Positions 1-7,932 of a DNA stretch of 64,000 nucleotides are shown here, in pieces. The stretch's first letter is position 1. Each line of letters opens with the position of its first letter. The stretch is from CAYWPG01 sp964460035 (lineage in GTDB: Bacteria; Pseudomonadota; Gammaproteobacteria; Nitrococcales; AK92). Below the pieces are notes generated by a model. That model was not told where the DNA came from. It saw only the letters and a program-made list of their open reading frames with translations, and searched no databases. Location of the stretch: positions 1 to 64,000 of the forward strand of contig CAYWPG010000004.1 of the NCBI GenBank assembly GCA_964460035.1, in the 5' to 3' direction. A program made the position numbers and the translations under genes.

Positions 1-1041
1 GCCGGCGGTGGTGAATAGCGACAAGGTTTCACCCGCAACGGTAACGGGCTCGGCAATCACTTGCACCAGCTCCGCCGCCATGTCCTCCGCGCGGGCGGCC
101 GATTCCACTTCCGGCAGAATGATCAAGAACTCATCCACACCCACCCGGCCAACGGTGTCGTAGGCGCGCAGGCGGCCGCGCAGGCGCTGACCGATCTCCC
201 GCAATGCCAGGTCGGCACACTCGGTGCCGTAGCGGTCGTTGATTCCAGAGAAGTCGTCTACATCGAACAGCAGCACGGCAACCTTGTGATGGTGCCGTTG
301 AGCGAACTGCAGCGCCTGCTCCAGCCGGTCGTAGCAGAGGGCGCGATTGGGCAGGGCGGTGACCGCGTCCCTATGCGCCATGAAGCGGATCCTGGCCTCG
401 CTCTTGCGCAGCAGCGACTCTACCGAGTGCCGCTCGAGAATCTCGCGGCTCAGCTCATTGCTGCGCTTCTCCAGGCGTGCCTCGGTGTCCGCCAATATGG
501 CGCGCGACAGTGCCACTATGCCGGTCAGCGTCGCCAGACTGCCGATGAGCATCATCAGGCCCGCCGTGGACATTACCGTTTGCACGATGTCCCAGTGCTG
601 TAAAGCGGCAATCAGTATCAGGCTGGCGATGAGCACGCCGCAGGCCAGGAGCCCGATCCGCAGCCCCTTGAGGAACATGGCGATGGGGGGGAACACCGAG
701 AGCCAGTAGGGCCCGGTTTGCTCCAAACTGACGAACAGACCTATGCCCAGGACGATAAACAGCATCAGCAGCTTGAGGTTCTCCGCCAGGGCGATGTTGC
801 GGTGACGGTGCAGCCAGAGCAGATTGCCGGCAACGAGCACGGCAATGGCGACATAGACGGCAGCCAGCCAACGCAGCCGCTCGGCATCCAGCGCGAGATG
901 AACCAGCGCGAGCAAGGGAAGCAGAACGATGCTGAGGATAGAGAAGCCGTAAACGAAAAGAACACGACGAAACTGCGCATCGGAGGTGTGCTGATTCAGC
1001 TCGTCGAGAAGCTGCTTGAAGAACTGTGTTGTCAACAGCAT
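1..1041 (-). CDS. Membrane GGDEF-domain protein with GVDEF signature (3' end off window)
   Basis: The visible 347 codons start at an ATG at 1041 preceded by AGGA about 7 bases upstream. The first ~190 residues hold five or six hydrophobic segments. A short helical linker follows, then a GGDEF domain with the FDVDDF metal/substrate motif. The signature reads G301-V-D-E-F305 rather than GGDEF, while the RxxD product-inhibition site (R292-AY-D295) is kept. Canonical members make cyclic di-GMP at the inner membrane; replacing the second glycine usually lowers or abolishes activity, so a regulatory or GTP-sensing role is possible. The reading frame runs off the window edge, so a C-terminal EAL domain cannot be excluded. 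Confidence 0.85.
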   Translation of the reverse strand, partial: MLLTTQFFKQLLDELNQHTSDAQFRRVLFVYGFSILSIVLLPLLALVHLALDAERLRWLAAVYVAIAVLVAGNLLWLHRHRNIALAENLKLLMLFIVLGIGLFVSLEQTGPYWLSVFPPIAMFLKGLRIGLLACGVLIASLILIAALQHWDIVQTVMSTAGLMMLIGSLATLTGIVALSRAILADTEARLEKRSNELSREILERHSVESLLRKSEARIRFMAHRDAVTALPNRALCYDRLEQALQFAQRHHHKVAVLLFDVDDFSGINDRYGTECADLALREIGQRLRGRLRAYDTVGRVGVDEFLIILPEVESAARAEDMAAELVQVIAEPVTVAGETLSLFTTAG

Positions 1042-1364
1042 GTCCGCATCCTTACGGCAATACAGGCGATGGCCGCCCACTAGGCGTTACCGCCGCTGCG
1101 TGTCAGTACAACAGCGAGCTGGCGCAGCTCTGAAGCAACATCCGCCGGGCAGTGGGCTGCTAATCCCCTTGCCCTTACCCCCCTCAAGAAGGCCCCATTA
1201 TGCATAACCCGTCACGACGGCAACAGCAGTCAGATTGGACTACCGTGAGCGGCGCTTTCCGTAGAGCGGATCTCTATGACAATCAATGAGGTACTGCTGG
1301 TGTGCAAGATGTTGCCGCGGATCGCGATCCCGCGTTCGATGCGGCGTGTGCGCGCCCTGGAGCA
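1042..1364. other. Intergenic region with no gene seen
   Basis: This 323-base stretch lies upstream of the GGDEF gene and downstream of aroE, both on the minus strand. No open frame with a ribosome binding site was found. A palindromic TTATGCATAA near 1198 gives a CATAAT hexamer on the minus strand that could be a -10 box, but no -35 at normal spacing goes with it. No convincing terminator was seen for aroE. Confidence 0.4.
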
Positions 1365-2189
1365 TCAGGCGCGCAGCTCTTCGCGCAAGGCCGCGATCAC
1401 CGGCGCGGTTTGCGGGCGCACGCCCCGCCATAACAAGAAGGATTCGGCCGCCTGCTCGACCAGCATGCCCAAGCCGTCGAGCGCGAGCCGGGCGCCTTGC
1501 TGCTGTGCCCAGCCTTGGAACACTGTGGGCCGATCGCCGTAGACCATGTCGTAGCAGACCGCTTCCTGAGCCAGCAAGCCCTCTGGCAGGGGCGGCAGGT
1601 CGCCGGACAGACCGGCTGAGGTGCCGTTGATGACGATGTGGTAGTGCCCGTTCAGCTCGCCATAGCCGATCCCGCGAATCGGCACCTCGCCCTGGAACAA
1701 GCCAGCAAGCTCGCGCGCGCGCTCCGCCGTACGGTTGGCGATGGTTATGGCGGCAGGTTTCTGCGCCAGCAGCGCCGGCAGCACGCCGCGTACGGCGCCG
1801 CCGGCGCCGAGTAGCAGCAACGTCTTGCCGGTTATCGTAACGCCATGGTTGGCTTGCAGATCGCGCACCAAACCGGCGCCGTCGGTATTGTCGCCAAAGC
1901 GCCGGCCGCCGGCTTCAAAGGCGATGGTGTTCACCGCGCCGGCGGCACGGGCACGCTCGCTGAGCGCATCCATGGCAGCGAAGGCTTCCTGCTTGAACGG
2001 CACGGTAACGTTCAAGCCTTTGCCGCCTGCGCGCTGGAACTCCTCTATCGTCGGGAGGAAACCATCCAGCGGCGCCAGCAGCTTGCCGTATTGCAGCTTC
2101 TGCCCGGTTTGCTCGGCAAACATGGCGTGGATGCGCGGCGACTTACTGTGCGCCACCGGATGCCCGATGACCGCGTAACGGTCAATCAC
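1365..2189 (-). CDS. aroE: Shikimate dehydrogenase AroE
   Basis: This NADP-dependent enzyme reduces 3-dehydroshikimate to shikimate in aromatic amino acid synthesis. The 274-residue length is typical. Visible motifs are the shikimate-binding SKSP (15-18), the catalytic lysine in VPFK (K66), N101-T-D103, the nucleotide-binding GAGGAVRG (about 128-135), NRT, and the C-terminal YDMVYG. The start chosen is GTG at 2189, because GGAGG sits 6-7 bases upstream and the first residues then match the family. This GTG overlaps the TGA stop of pit, so the two are translationally coupled. aroE is the last gene of hemB-DUF47-pit-aroE. Confidence 0.96.
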   Translation of the reverse strand: MIDRYAVIGHPVAHSKSPRIHAMFAEQTGQKLQYGKLLAPLDGFLPTIEEFQRAGGKGLNVTVPFKQEAFAAMDALSERARAAGAVNTIAFEAGGRRFGDNTDGAGLVRDLQANHGVTITGKTLLLLGAGGAVRGVLPALLAQKPAAITIANRTAERARELAGLFQGEVPIRGIGYGELNGHYHIVINGTSAGLSGDLPPLPEGLLAQEAVCYDMVYGDRPTVFQGWAQQQGARLALDGLGMLVEQAAESFLLWRGVRPQTAPVIAALREELRA

Positions 2190-3451
2190 GCGGAGCCTCC
2201 GAAGATAACTTTCAAGAGGAAAAAGAATACGATGGCCAGAATGCCCCCTGCCGGCAGAGTAACGATCCATGACATGAAGATCGTACGCACCACACCCAGG
2301 TTGATGGCCGCCAGGCCGCGGGCAAGGCCTACGCCCAGCACGGCGCCTACCAGCGTATGCGTGGTGGAGATCGGCAGGCCCAGGCCGGATGCGAAGACCA
2401 CCGTAGCGGCCGCCGATAGCTCGCAGGCGAAGCCGCGGCTGGGGGTGAGCTGGGTGATGTTCTTGCCCACGGTGGCGATAACACGGTGCCCCAGCGTCAG
2501 CAGGCCGACCACGATACCGATCGCCCCCAGCGTTAACACCCATGCGGGCATGCCAGTGTGCTGTTCGACCTGGCCGGTTTGCACAACGCCTACCACGGCT
2601 GCCACCGGGCCTACGGCGTTGGCGACGTCATTGGAACCGTGCGCGAACGCCATGGCGCACGCGGTAATCACCATCAGCACGCCGAATACCCGTTCGACGT
2701 TGGCAAAGTGTGAGTCGCGATCGGCATTGGGGTCAAAGCGCATGCGCCCGATCATGAGCTTGCCCGCGGCCATCACGACCAAGCCGATGAAGAAGGCGTA
2801 GGCATACGCTTGCACCGTAGTAATTTCCAGTCCGACATGGGCCAGTCCCTTGAGCATGGTCATCAGGGACATGATGAAACCGGCAAGGAATATATAGAGC
2901 GGGACGTATTTCTTAGCGGCCAGCAGAGGATCCCTGCGGTCGAGAATTAGCCATTGCACGCTGCGGAACATGAGGTACGCCACAGTGCCAGCCAGCAGCG
3001 GGGAGACCACCCAGCTCATGGCGATGGTGACGATGCGTTCCCACTGGACCGCATGCCAGCCTATCGCGGCGATGCCAAAGCCGACGATGGCGCCGATGAT
3101 GGAGTGGGTCGTGGAGACCGGCCAGCCCATGCGCGAGGCGACCAATAGCCACATGCCGGCGGCCAGCAGCGCTGCCAGCATGCCGAACACCAGCACTTCC
3201 GGCGTGCCAGCGACAGCAGACGTGCCGATGATGCCCCCGCGGATCGTGGCAGTCACGTTGCCGCCAGCCAACATGGCGCCCGAGAACTCAAACACGGCGG
3301 CGACAAGCACTGCCTGCCTGATCGTCAGGACGCGGGCGCCCACCGACGTGGCCATTGCGTTGGCCACGTCGTTAGCGCCAATTCCCCATGCCATGAAAAG
3401 GCCGAAGGCGGCCGCCAGGATCAGATAATACAGTCCGAGATCGAATTCCAT
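2186..3451 (-). CDS. pit: Low-affinity inorganic phosphate transporter (PiT family)
   Basis: A 421-residue polytopic inner-membrane protein of the PiT family, which moves phosphate (often as a metal-phosphate complex) with protons or sodium. The two family signatures are present: GANDVANA near residue 26 and the second copy HGSNDVANAVGP in the C-terminal half, reflecting internal duplication. About ten hydrophobic segments are visible. It starts 13 bases after the PhoU-like DUF47 gene, a pairing found in many bacteria where the DUF47 protein is thought to modulate the transporter. Its stop overlaps the aroE start. The transported ion cannot be told from sequence alone. Confidence 0.95.
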   Translation of the reverse strand: MEFDLGLYYLILAAAFGLFMAWGIGANDVANAMATSVGARVLTIRQAVLVAAVFEFSGAMLAGGNVTATIRGGIIGTSAVAGTPEVLVFGMLAALLAAGMWLLVASRMGWPVSTTHSIIGAIVGFGIAAIGWHAVQWERIVTIAMSWVVSPLLAGTVAYLMFRSVQWLILDRRDPLLAAKKYVPLYIFLAGFIMSLMTMLKGLAHVGLEITTVQAYAYAFFIGLVVMAAGKLMIGRMRFDPNADRDSHFANVERVFGVLMVITACAMAFAHGSNDVANAVGPVAAVVGVVQTGQVEQHTGMPAWVLTLGAIGIVVGLLTLGHRVIATVGKNITQLTPSRGFACELSAAATVVFASGLGLPISTTHTLVGAVLGVGLARGLAAINLGVVRTIFMSWIVTLPAGGILAIVFFFLLKVIFGGSA

Positions 3452-3464
3452 GAAAGGCCTGCGG

Positions 3465-4145
3465 TTATTTTGCGAGCATCAGCTGCAGCCGGCTGCCGAC
3501 CTTCTCGGCGGCATCGGCAAGATCGCCGGTAAGCTCCAGGATTTTATAGAGAAACATGACGTCGACCGGCGGTAGCTCGCTTTCGAGCGCTCGCAAGGAA
3601 GCGCGCAGGCCGATCTGCATATTGTCGGTGTCCTTTTCGATCTTGGAGAGCTTTTCGAGCATGCAATGCACCAGATCTACTTCGGAACCGCGAAAGCCGG
3701 TTGCCAGTAGGTCGTCGATTTCCTGCACGGTATTCAGCGCCTGCTTCGAGGCGTCGATGCAACGGCGCAGGTAGGCCATGAAGGGCTGGTGCATCGACTC
3801 GGGCAAATACATCCTGCGGCCCAGCACCAATCCGGCGATGTCTTTCGCTTTATTGGCGAGCTTGTCCTGAGCCTGAAGCTGCTCGAGGATGTCGCGCCGG
3901 TCCACTGGCAGGAACAGCCCGCTGGGCAGTTCCAGGCGCAACTTCTCCTTCAGATCGTCGGCCTCGCCCTCGAGGTCGGAAACGCGCTTCTGGGCTTGCG
4001 CCACCGCCTCGTAGTCGCGCGCGCCTACGGCTTCGAAAAGCGGTATCAGCTCTTCGGCGCACTCCACCACTTTGGCCATGTGCGCCTGCAGAACACGGAA
4101 CGGCGAGCTGGCAAAGATTTCGGCAAAGTAACTTTTTAGGCTCAT
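3465..4145 (-). CDS. PhoU-like DUF47 family protein (TIGR00153 type)
   Basis: A 226-residue soluble, highly helical protein of the DUF47/PhoU-related family, with a conserved N-terminal pattern (SYFAEIFASSPF) and acidic helices that in related proteins bind metal clusters. The ATG at 4145 is preferred because AAGGAAG lies 8 bases upstream and the length then matches the family; an in-frame extension upstream would run into hemB. It sits directly before pit, and such pairs are thought to regulate phosphate uptake. The biochemical role is inferred from family and context. Confidence 0.9.
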   Translation of the reverse strand: MSLKSYFAEIFASSPFRVLQAHMAKVVECAEELIPLFEAVGARDYEAVAQAQKRVSDLEGEADDLKEKLRLELPSGLFLPVDRRDILEQLQAQDKLANKAKDIAGLVLGRRMYLPESMHQPFMAYLRRCIDASKQALNTVQEIDDLLATGFRGSEVDLVHCMLEKLSKIEKDTDNMQIGLRASLRALESELPPVDVMFLYKILELTGDLADAAEKVGSRLQLMLAK

Positions 4146-4164
4146 ACAAACGCTTCCTTGTGAG

Positions 4165-5181
4165 TTATCCATCCGTTTCGCGTAGCCAGCCGGCGGCGCG
4201 TTTGGCGAAATACGTAAGGATGCCGTCGGCACCTGCACGCTTCATCGACAGCAGCGCTTCCAGCGCGCACGCGCGCTCGTTCAACCAACCCTGCCGGGCA
4301 GCGGCCATCAGCATCGCGTACTCGCCGCTTACCTGGTAAACGAAAGTGGGGACACGAAACTCATCCTTGACTCGGCGCACTACATCCAGGTACGGCAGCC
4401 CTGGCTTGACCATCACCATGTCTGCGCCCTCGGCCAGGTCCAGCGCGACTTCGCGCAGCGCTTCGTCGCCGTTGCCGGGATCCATCTGGTAGGTTTCCTT
4501 GCTGCCGCTGCCCAGGTTGCCGGCGGAACCCACTGCGTCGCGGAACGGCCCGTAGAACGACGAGGCGTACTTGGCGCTGTAGGCCATGATGCGCGTATTG
4601 CGATAGCCGGCGTTTTCCAGCGCATCGCGAATCGCACCGATGCGTCCGTCCATCATGTCGCTGGGAGCGACGATGTCGACGCCGGCTTCCGCCTGAGAAA
4701 GCGCTTGCTTGACCAGGACCTCGACGGTCTCGTCGTTCATCACGTAGCCGGCATCGTCGATCAAGCCGTCCTGACCGTGAGAAGTGAACGGGTCTAGCGC
4801 GACGTCGGTGATCACGCCGAGCTCCGGGAAGCGCTCCTTGAGGGCGCGTACCGCCCGCTGCGCGAGCCCGTCGGGGTTGTAGGCTTCGCGTGCATCCGGG
4901 CTTTTGCGTTCGCTGGGAGTGACTGGAAACAGGGCGATCGCGGGAATGCCCAGTTCGAGCAGCTGCTCGGCTTCGGCCAACAGTAAATCGATGGAGAGGC
5001 GCTCGATTCCCGGCATGGAGGCGACTTCCTCCCGCTGGTTGCGGCCCTCGAGTACGAATACCGGGTAGATCAGATCGTCGGTGGTCAGGGTGTGCTCGCG
5101 TACCAGACGCCGCGAGAAGCTGTCTTTGCGCAGGCGGCGGGGCCGTGCCCGCGGGAAACCGGTGGCGTAGCTGCTAGTCAT
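4165..5181 (-). CDS. hemB: Delta-aminolevulinic acid dehydratase (porphobilinogen synthase) HemB
   Basis: This enzyme condenses two 5-aminolevulinate molecules to porphobilinogen in heme synthesis. The 338-residue protein has both active-site lysines, K204 (in YSAKYASSFYGPF) and K259 (in MVKPGLPYLD). The metal-site segment reads DVALDPFTSHGQDG (about 126-139), with aspartates where zinc enzymes have cysteines, so it belongs to the magnesium-dependent class. AGGAGG precedes the ATG. It heads the minus-strand run hemB-DUF47-pit-aroE. hemE and hemW are also in the window but in other transcription units. Confidence 0.97.
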   Translation of the reverse strand: MTSSYATGFPRARPRRLRKDSFSRRLVREHTLTTDDLIYPVFVLEGRNQREEVASMPGIERLSIDLLLAEAEQLLELGIPAIALFPVTPSERKSPDAREAYNPDGLAQRAVRALKERFPELGVITDVALDPFTSHGQDGLIDDAGYVMNDETVEVLVKQALSQAEAGVDIVAPSDMMDGRIGAIRDALENAGYRNTRIMAYSAKYASSFYGPFRDAVGSAGNLGSGSKETYQMDPGNGDEALREVALDLAEGADMVMVKPGLPYLDVVRRVKDEFRVPTFVYQVSGEYAMLMAAARQGWLNERACALEALLSMKRAGADGILTYFAKRAAGWLRETDG

Positions 5182-5652
5182 CTCCCCTCCTGTCGCCGTG
5201 GGCTGGAGGCTGCGATTATGCGCGTTGCCGGCCAGGGGTCAAGCTCGGGAATCACATGCCTGGGGTAAGCAGTTGTGTTTCGGACCTTTCGCAGCCCCAA
5301 TCTGTATGTGTACGCAAGCGAACCCCAGGGCGGAGCGAACGACGGAAACGCCGCCGCCAATCCCTGAAGCTCGTGCCGCTCTACGGCCTTTGCGCCTGCC
5401 GCCTCTATGCCGCATCCGTGGCCGCGCCGGCCTTGGTCAGCTGCGGTTTGCGATCGTCGCGCTCCCGGGGTTTGGTTATTGTTTCTTGCGATCCTCTACC
5501 CGAATTTGACGGCAATCAAGACCTATGCTGCGGCGCAGCGCATAATTTGAAGATGCGCGCTTGTGGGAGGGAGCGGTCAGCGGAGCGCAGGGGCTGGCAC
5601 GGGTTCGTGCCAGCCGGCAAGCGATTCGAAACACTACGATAAGAGGCGATAA
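5182..5652. other. Intergenic region between divergent hemB and cytochrome c genes
   Basis: About 470 bases separate the minus-strand hemB start from the plus-strand cytochrome c start, so the region should carry promoters for both. No gene with a credible ribosome binding site was found. The distinct structure is a perfect 10-bp inverted repeat at 5592-5615. Just before it, at 5563, a GTGGGAG sequence resembles the head of dispersed REP-type repeats. Confidence 0.4.
5592..5615. repeat. Perfect 10-bp inverted repeat upstream of the cytochrome c gene
   Basis: GGCTGGCACG at 5592-5601 pairs with CGTGCCAGCC at 5606-5615 around a GGTT tetraloop. It ends 37 bases before the cytochrome c ATG. No T-tract follows, so it is not a classic terminator. 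It may be a REP-like element, an mRNA 5' leader stem or a protein site. Confidence 0.7.
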
Positions 5653-5967
5653 ATGAAAAAGACGGGTATCTGGGTCCTGATGGTTGCCGCGGGTCTTGCG
5701 ACAGGAACCGTGCAAGCGGGCGATGCGGAACGCGGTAAAGCGCTTTCCGCCACCTGTGCGACTTGCCATGGAGCGCAAGGTATCAGCGCGGCCCCAGCGG
5801 TGTTCCCCGACCTGGCGGGAAGGCCAGCGGATACCTTGGCGAGCATGCTCAAGGCTTTTCGTAGCGGCGAGCGGCAGAACGCGATAATGGCCCCGCAGGC
5901 CGCTTCGCTGAGCGATCAGGATATTGCGGATCTCGCGGCCTACTTTGCGAGCCTGCCGCCACGGTAA
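5653..5967 (+). CDS. Small periplasmic class I cytochrome c
   Basis: A 104-residue precursor with a Sec signal peptide (cleavage likely after VQA, residue 22), giving a mature protein of about 82 residues. Heme is attached at CATCH (35-39), and the likely distal ligand is M79 in NAIMAPQ. The single-domain layout resembles c553/c5 or half of a cytochrome c4. It would carry electrons in the periplasm; the partner is not shown by context, since it stands alone between hemB and a Nudix gene. The RBS AAGAGG lies 7 bases before the ATG. Confidence 0.92.
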   Translation: MKKTGIWVLMVAAGLATGTVQAGDAERGKALSATCATCHGAQGISAAPAVFPDLAGRPADTLASMLKAFRSGERQNAIMAPQAASLSDQDIADLAAYFASLPPR

Positions 5968-6013
5968 GGCGAACGTGGGCAGCAGGTCTATTGCCTGCTT
6001 CGTCAGCGCCGTG

Positions 6014-6439
6014 TCAGCTCGGTGCTTGCGGCAAACGCTGGCGCGCCCACTCGAGCACACGGCGTACGCGGGGTGCGGCCAGCGCGTACGCCGTGTCGTA
6101 GTCCAGCCAGCGATATTCGTGATGCTCCGGCCGCCCCAGCTCGGGCGCAATGCCTAGTACCACCTCGCTAGAGTCCGTGGCGGCCAGGTAGTAGCGGGCG
6201 AGCTTGCCGCGCGCGTAGGGGCCGGTCTCGATGTAATCGTAGCCCCAGCGGAAGTCCAGTCCGGTCAGCCCGGTCTCTTCCTCGACTTCGCGCTGGGCGG
6301 CCTGTAGAGGTGTTTCGCCCGGTTCGGTGCGGCCTTTGGGAAAATCCCAGTACTGGTAGGCGCGCAACATCAGGAACAGCCAGCGGTCGTGCGCCCAGCG
6401 CACCGGTACCACTCCCGCCGACAGCACCTTGACCTTCAT
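6014..6439 (-). CDS. Nudix hydrolase, likely bis(5'-nucleosyl)-tetraphosphatase type
   Basis: A 141-residue protein with a complete Nudix box: G36-x5-E42-x7-R50-E51-V52-E53-E54-E55-T56-G57-L58. The flanking YQYWDFPKG pattern resembles asymmetrical diadenosine tetraphosphate hydrolases, which split Ap4A to ATP and AMP. Substrate cannot be fixed from sequence, as the family also includes RNA-decapping and dNTP-cleaning enzymes. It lies 24 bases downstream of hemE on the same strand, so the two may be cotranscribed. Confidence 0.88.
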   Translation of the reverse strand: MKVKVLSAGVVPVRWAHDRWLFLMLRAYQYWDFPKGRTEPGETPLQAAQREVEEETGLTGLDFRWGYDYIETGPYARGKLARYYLAATDSSEVVLGIAPELGRPEHHEYRWLDYDTAYALAAPRVRRVLEWARQRLPQAPS

Positions 6440-6463
6440 GCGCGCCTCTGGCTTGTTTCCTGC

Positions 6464-7528
6464 CTAGCTATGGTACTGCGGGCTTAGCTCGTGAACGGCG
6501 GCAATCATCGCGCCGGCATGCTCCGGATCGACCTCCGGATGGATGCCGTGTCCCAGGTTGAACACATGGCCGGTGCCGTGCCCGAAGGCAGCGAGAATAC
6601 GAGCGACTTCCTCGCGGATCTGCGCGGGACGGGCATACAGTACCGAGGGGTCGAGATTGCCTTGCAAGGCAACCCGGTCGCCTACCCGGCGACGCGCCTC
6701 GCCGATGTCGCAGGTCCAGTCCAATCCCAGAGCATCGGCGCCGATAGCGGCCATTTCCTCCAGCCATTGGCCGCCGCCCTTGGTAAAGAACACGACCGGG
6801 ACGCGGCGGTTGTCGTGCTCGCGTTGTAGCCCCGCAATCACTTGCTGCGCGTAGGCCAGGGAGAAGGTGCGATACGCTTCGGGCGAGAGCACGCCACCCC
6901 AGGTGTCGAAAATCATCAGTGCCTGGGCACCGGCCTCCACCTGGGCGTTCAGATACTGCACTACCGTACGCGCGATCTTATCCAGCAGCTGGTGCAGCAG
7001 CGCCGGTTCATCGTACATCAGGCCCTTGATGTGCGCGAAGTTCTTGCTCGAGCCGCCTTCGACCATATAGGTCGCCAGAGTCCAGGGGCTGCCGGAAAAG
7101 CCGATCAGCGGCACTTGCCCGGCCAGCTCGCGTCGGATCAGCCGGACCGCGTCGGTGACATAGCGCAGTTCGGCATCGATGTCGGGCACCGGTAGCGCGG
7201 CGATGGCCGCTGCATCGCGTACAGGGCGCTCGAACTTGGGCCCTTCGCCTTCCTCGAAGTACAGTCCCAGGCCCATGGCGTCGGGAATGGTGAGAATATC
7301 GGAGAACAGGATCGCGGCGTCGAGGGGAAAACGGCGCAGCGGCTGCAGCGTAACCTCGCAGGCCAGTTCCGTGTTCTTGCACAAATCCATGAAGCTGCCA
7401 GCCTGCCGGCGCACTTCCCGGTACTCGGGCAGATAACGGCCGGCCTGGCGCATCATCCATACCGGCGTGCGATCCACGGGTTGGCGCAACAGGGCGCGTA
7501 ACAAGCGATCATTGACGAGTTCGGACAT
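6464..7528 (-). CDS. hemE: Uroporphyrinogen decarboxylase HemE
   Basis: The enzyme decarboxylates the four acetate side chains of uroporphyrinogen III to give coproporphyrinogen III. The 354-residue length equals the usual size when the ATG at 7528 is used; GAAGGTG lies about 8 bases upstream. The N-terminal signature PVWMMRQAGRYLPEYR (about 22-37) with its substrate-binding arginines, the LFSDILTIPDAMGL segment and the C-terminal FNLGHGIHPEVDPE are all present. It lies downstream of gltD across the assembly gap, the same order as gltB-gltD-hemE in Pseudomonas. Confidence 0.97.
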   Translation of the reverse strand: MSELVNDRLLRALLRQPVDRTPVWMMRQAGRYLPEYREVRRQAGSFMDLCKNTELACEVTLQPLRRFPLDAAILFSDILTIPDAMGLGLYFEEGEGPKFERPVRDAAAIAALPVPDIDAELRYVTDAVRLIRRELAGQVPLIGFSGSPWTLATYMVEGGSSKNFAHIKGLMYDEPALLHQLLDKIARTVVQYLNAQVEAGAQALMIFDTWGGVLSPEAYRTFSLAYAQQVIAGLQREHDNRRVPVVFFTKGGGQWLEEMAAIGADALGLDWTCDIGEARRRVGDRVALQGNLDPSVLYARPAQIREEVARILAAFGHGTGHVFNLGHGIHPEVDPEHAGAMIAAVHELSPQYHS

Positions 7529-7641
7529 AGCGTACACCTTCTCTATGAACCTGACGGCCCTGGCGATTGCCACCGAGTTTAGCATTGCCGGCGATAGGCC
7601 GCAGCGTGAGGGGTCAAGATCCGAGCGGTTGCCAGCCGCTG

Positions 7642-7741
7642 NNNNNNNNNNNNNNNNNNNNNNNNNNNNNNNNNNNNNNNNNNNNNNNNNNNNNNNNNNN
7701 NNNNNNNNNNNNNNNNNNNNNNNNNNNNNNNNNNNNNNNNN
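7642..7741. other. Assembly gap of 100 N
   Basis: Exactly 100 undefined bases, the conventional length for a gap of unknown size. The 11 bases before it (7631-7641) and after it (7742-7752) are identical: GCCAGCCGCTG. The two contigs may therefore simply overlap. The gap is intergenic, between hemE and gltD, so no recognised gene is interrupted. Confidence 0.99.
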
Positions 7742-7750
7742 GCCAGCCGC

Positions 7751-7830
7751 TGTGGGAGCGCGCGCCCCCGGGCGCGAACGGTTTTCCCAGGGGCGGTGCG
7801 GAGATTCGCGGCGAAGGCGCAGCTCCTACC
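7751..7830. repeat. REP-like inverted repeat pair (BIME-type) next to the gap
   Basis: One unit begins TGTGGGAGC at 7751 and contains a GC-rich palindrome (CGCGCCC / GGGCGCG, about 7761-7776). A second, inverted unit ends AGCTCCTACC at 7830 with its own GCGGCGAAGGCGC segment. Two short palindromic units in opposite orientation with GGGAGC/GGAGC heads are the layout of bacterial interspersed mosaic elements in Pseudomonas and relatives. Similar heads occur at 5563 and 33855. Repeat copies elsewhere in the genome would explain the adjacent assembly break. Confidence 0.6.
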
Positions 7831-7932
7831 GGGTGTCTACCGTCCTGGTAAGGCACATTGCGCCGACCAGGTGCCTCAGGTCCCTTGAGCCGAGGAATTG
7901 AGCCTCCCTCGCCGGACGGCCCGGCCGCCAGC

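Noticed and set aside
4146..4238. Upstream extension of the DUF47 gene
   Set aside because: The extension runs into the end of hemB and does not match the family; the ATG at 4145 has a good ribosome binding site.
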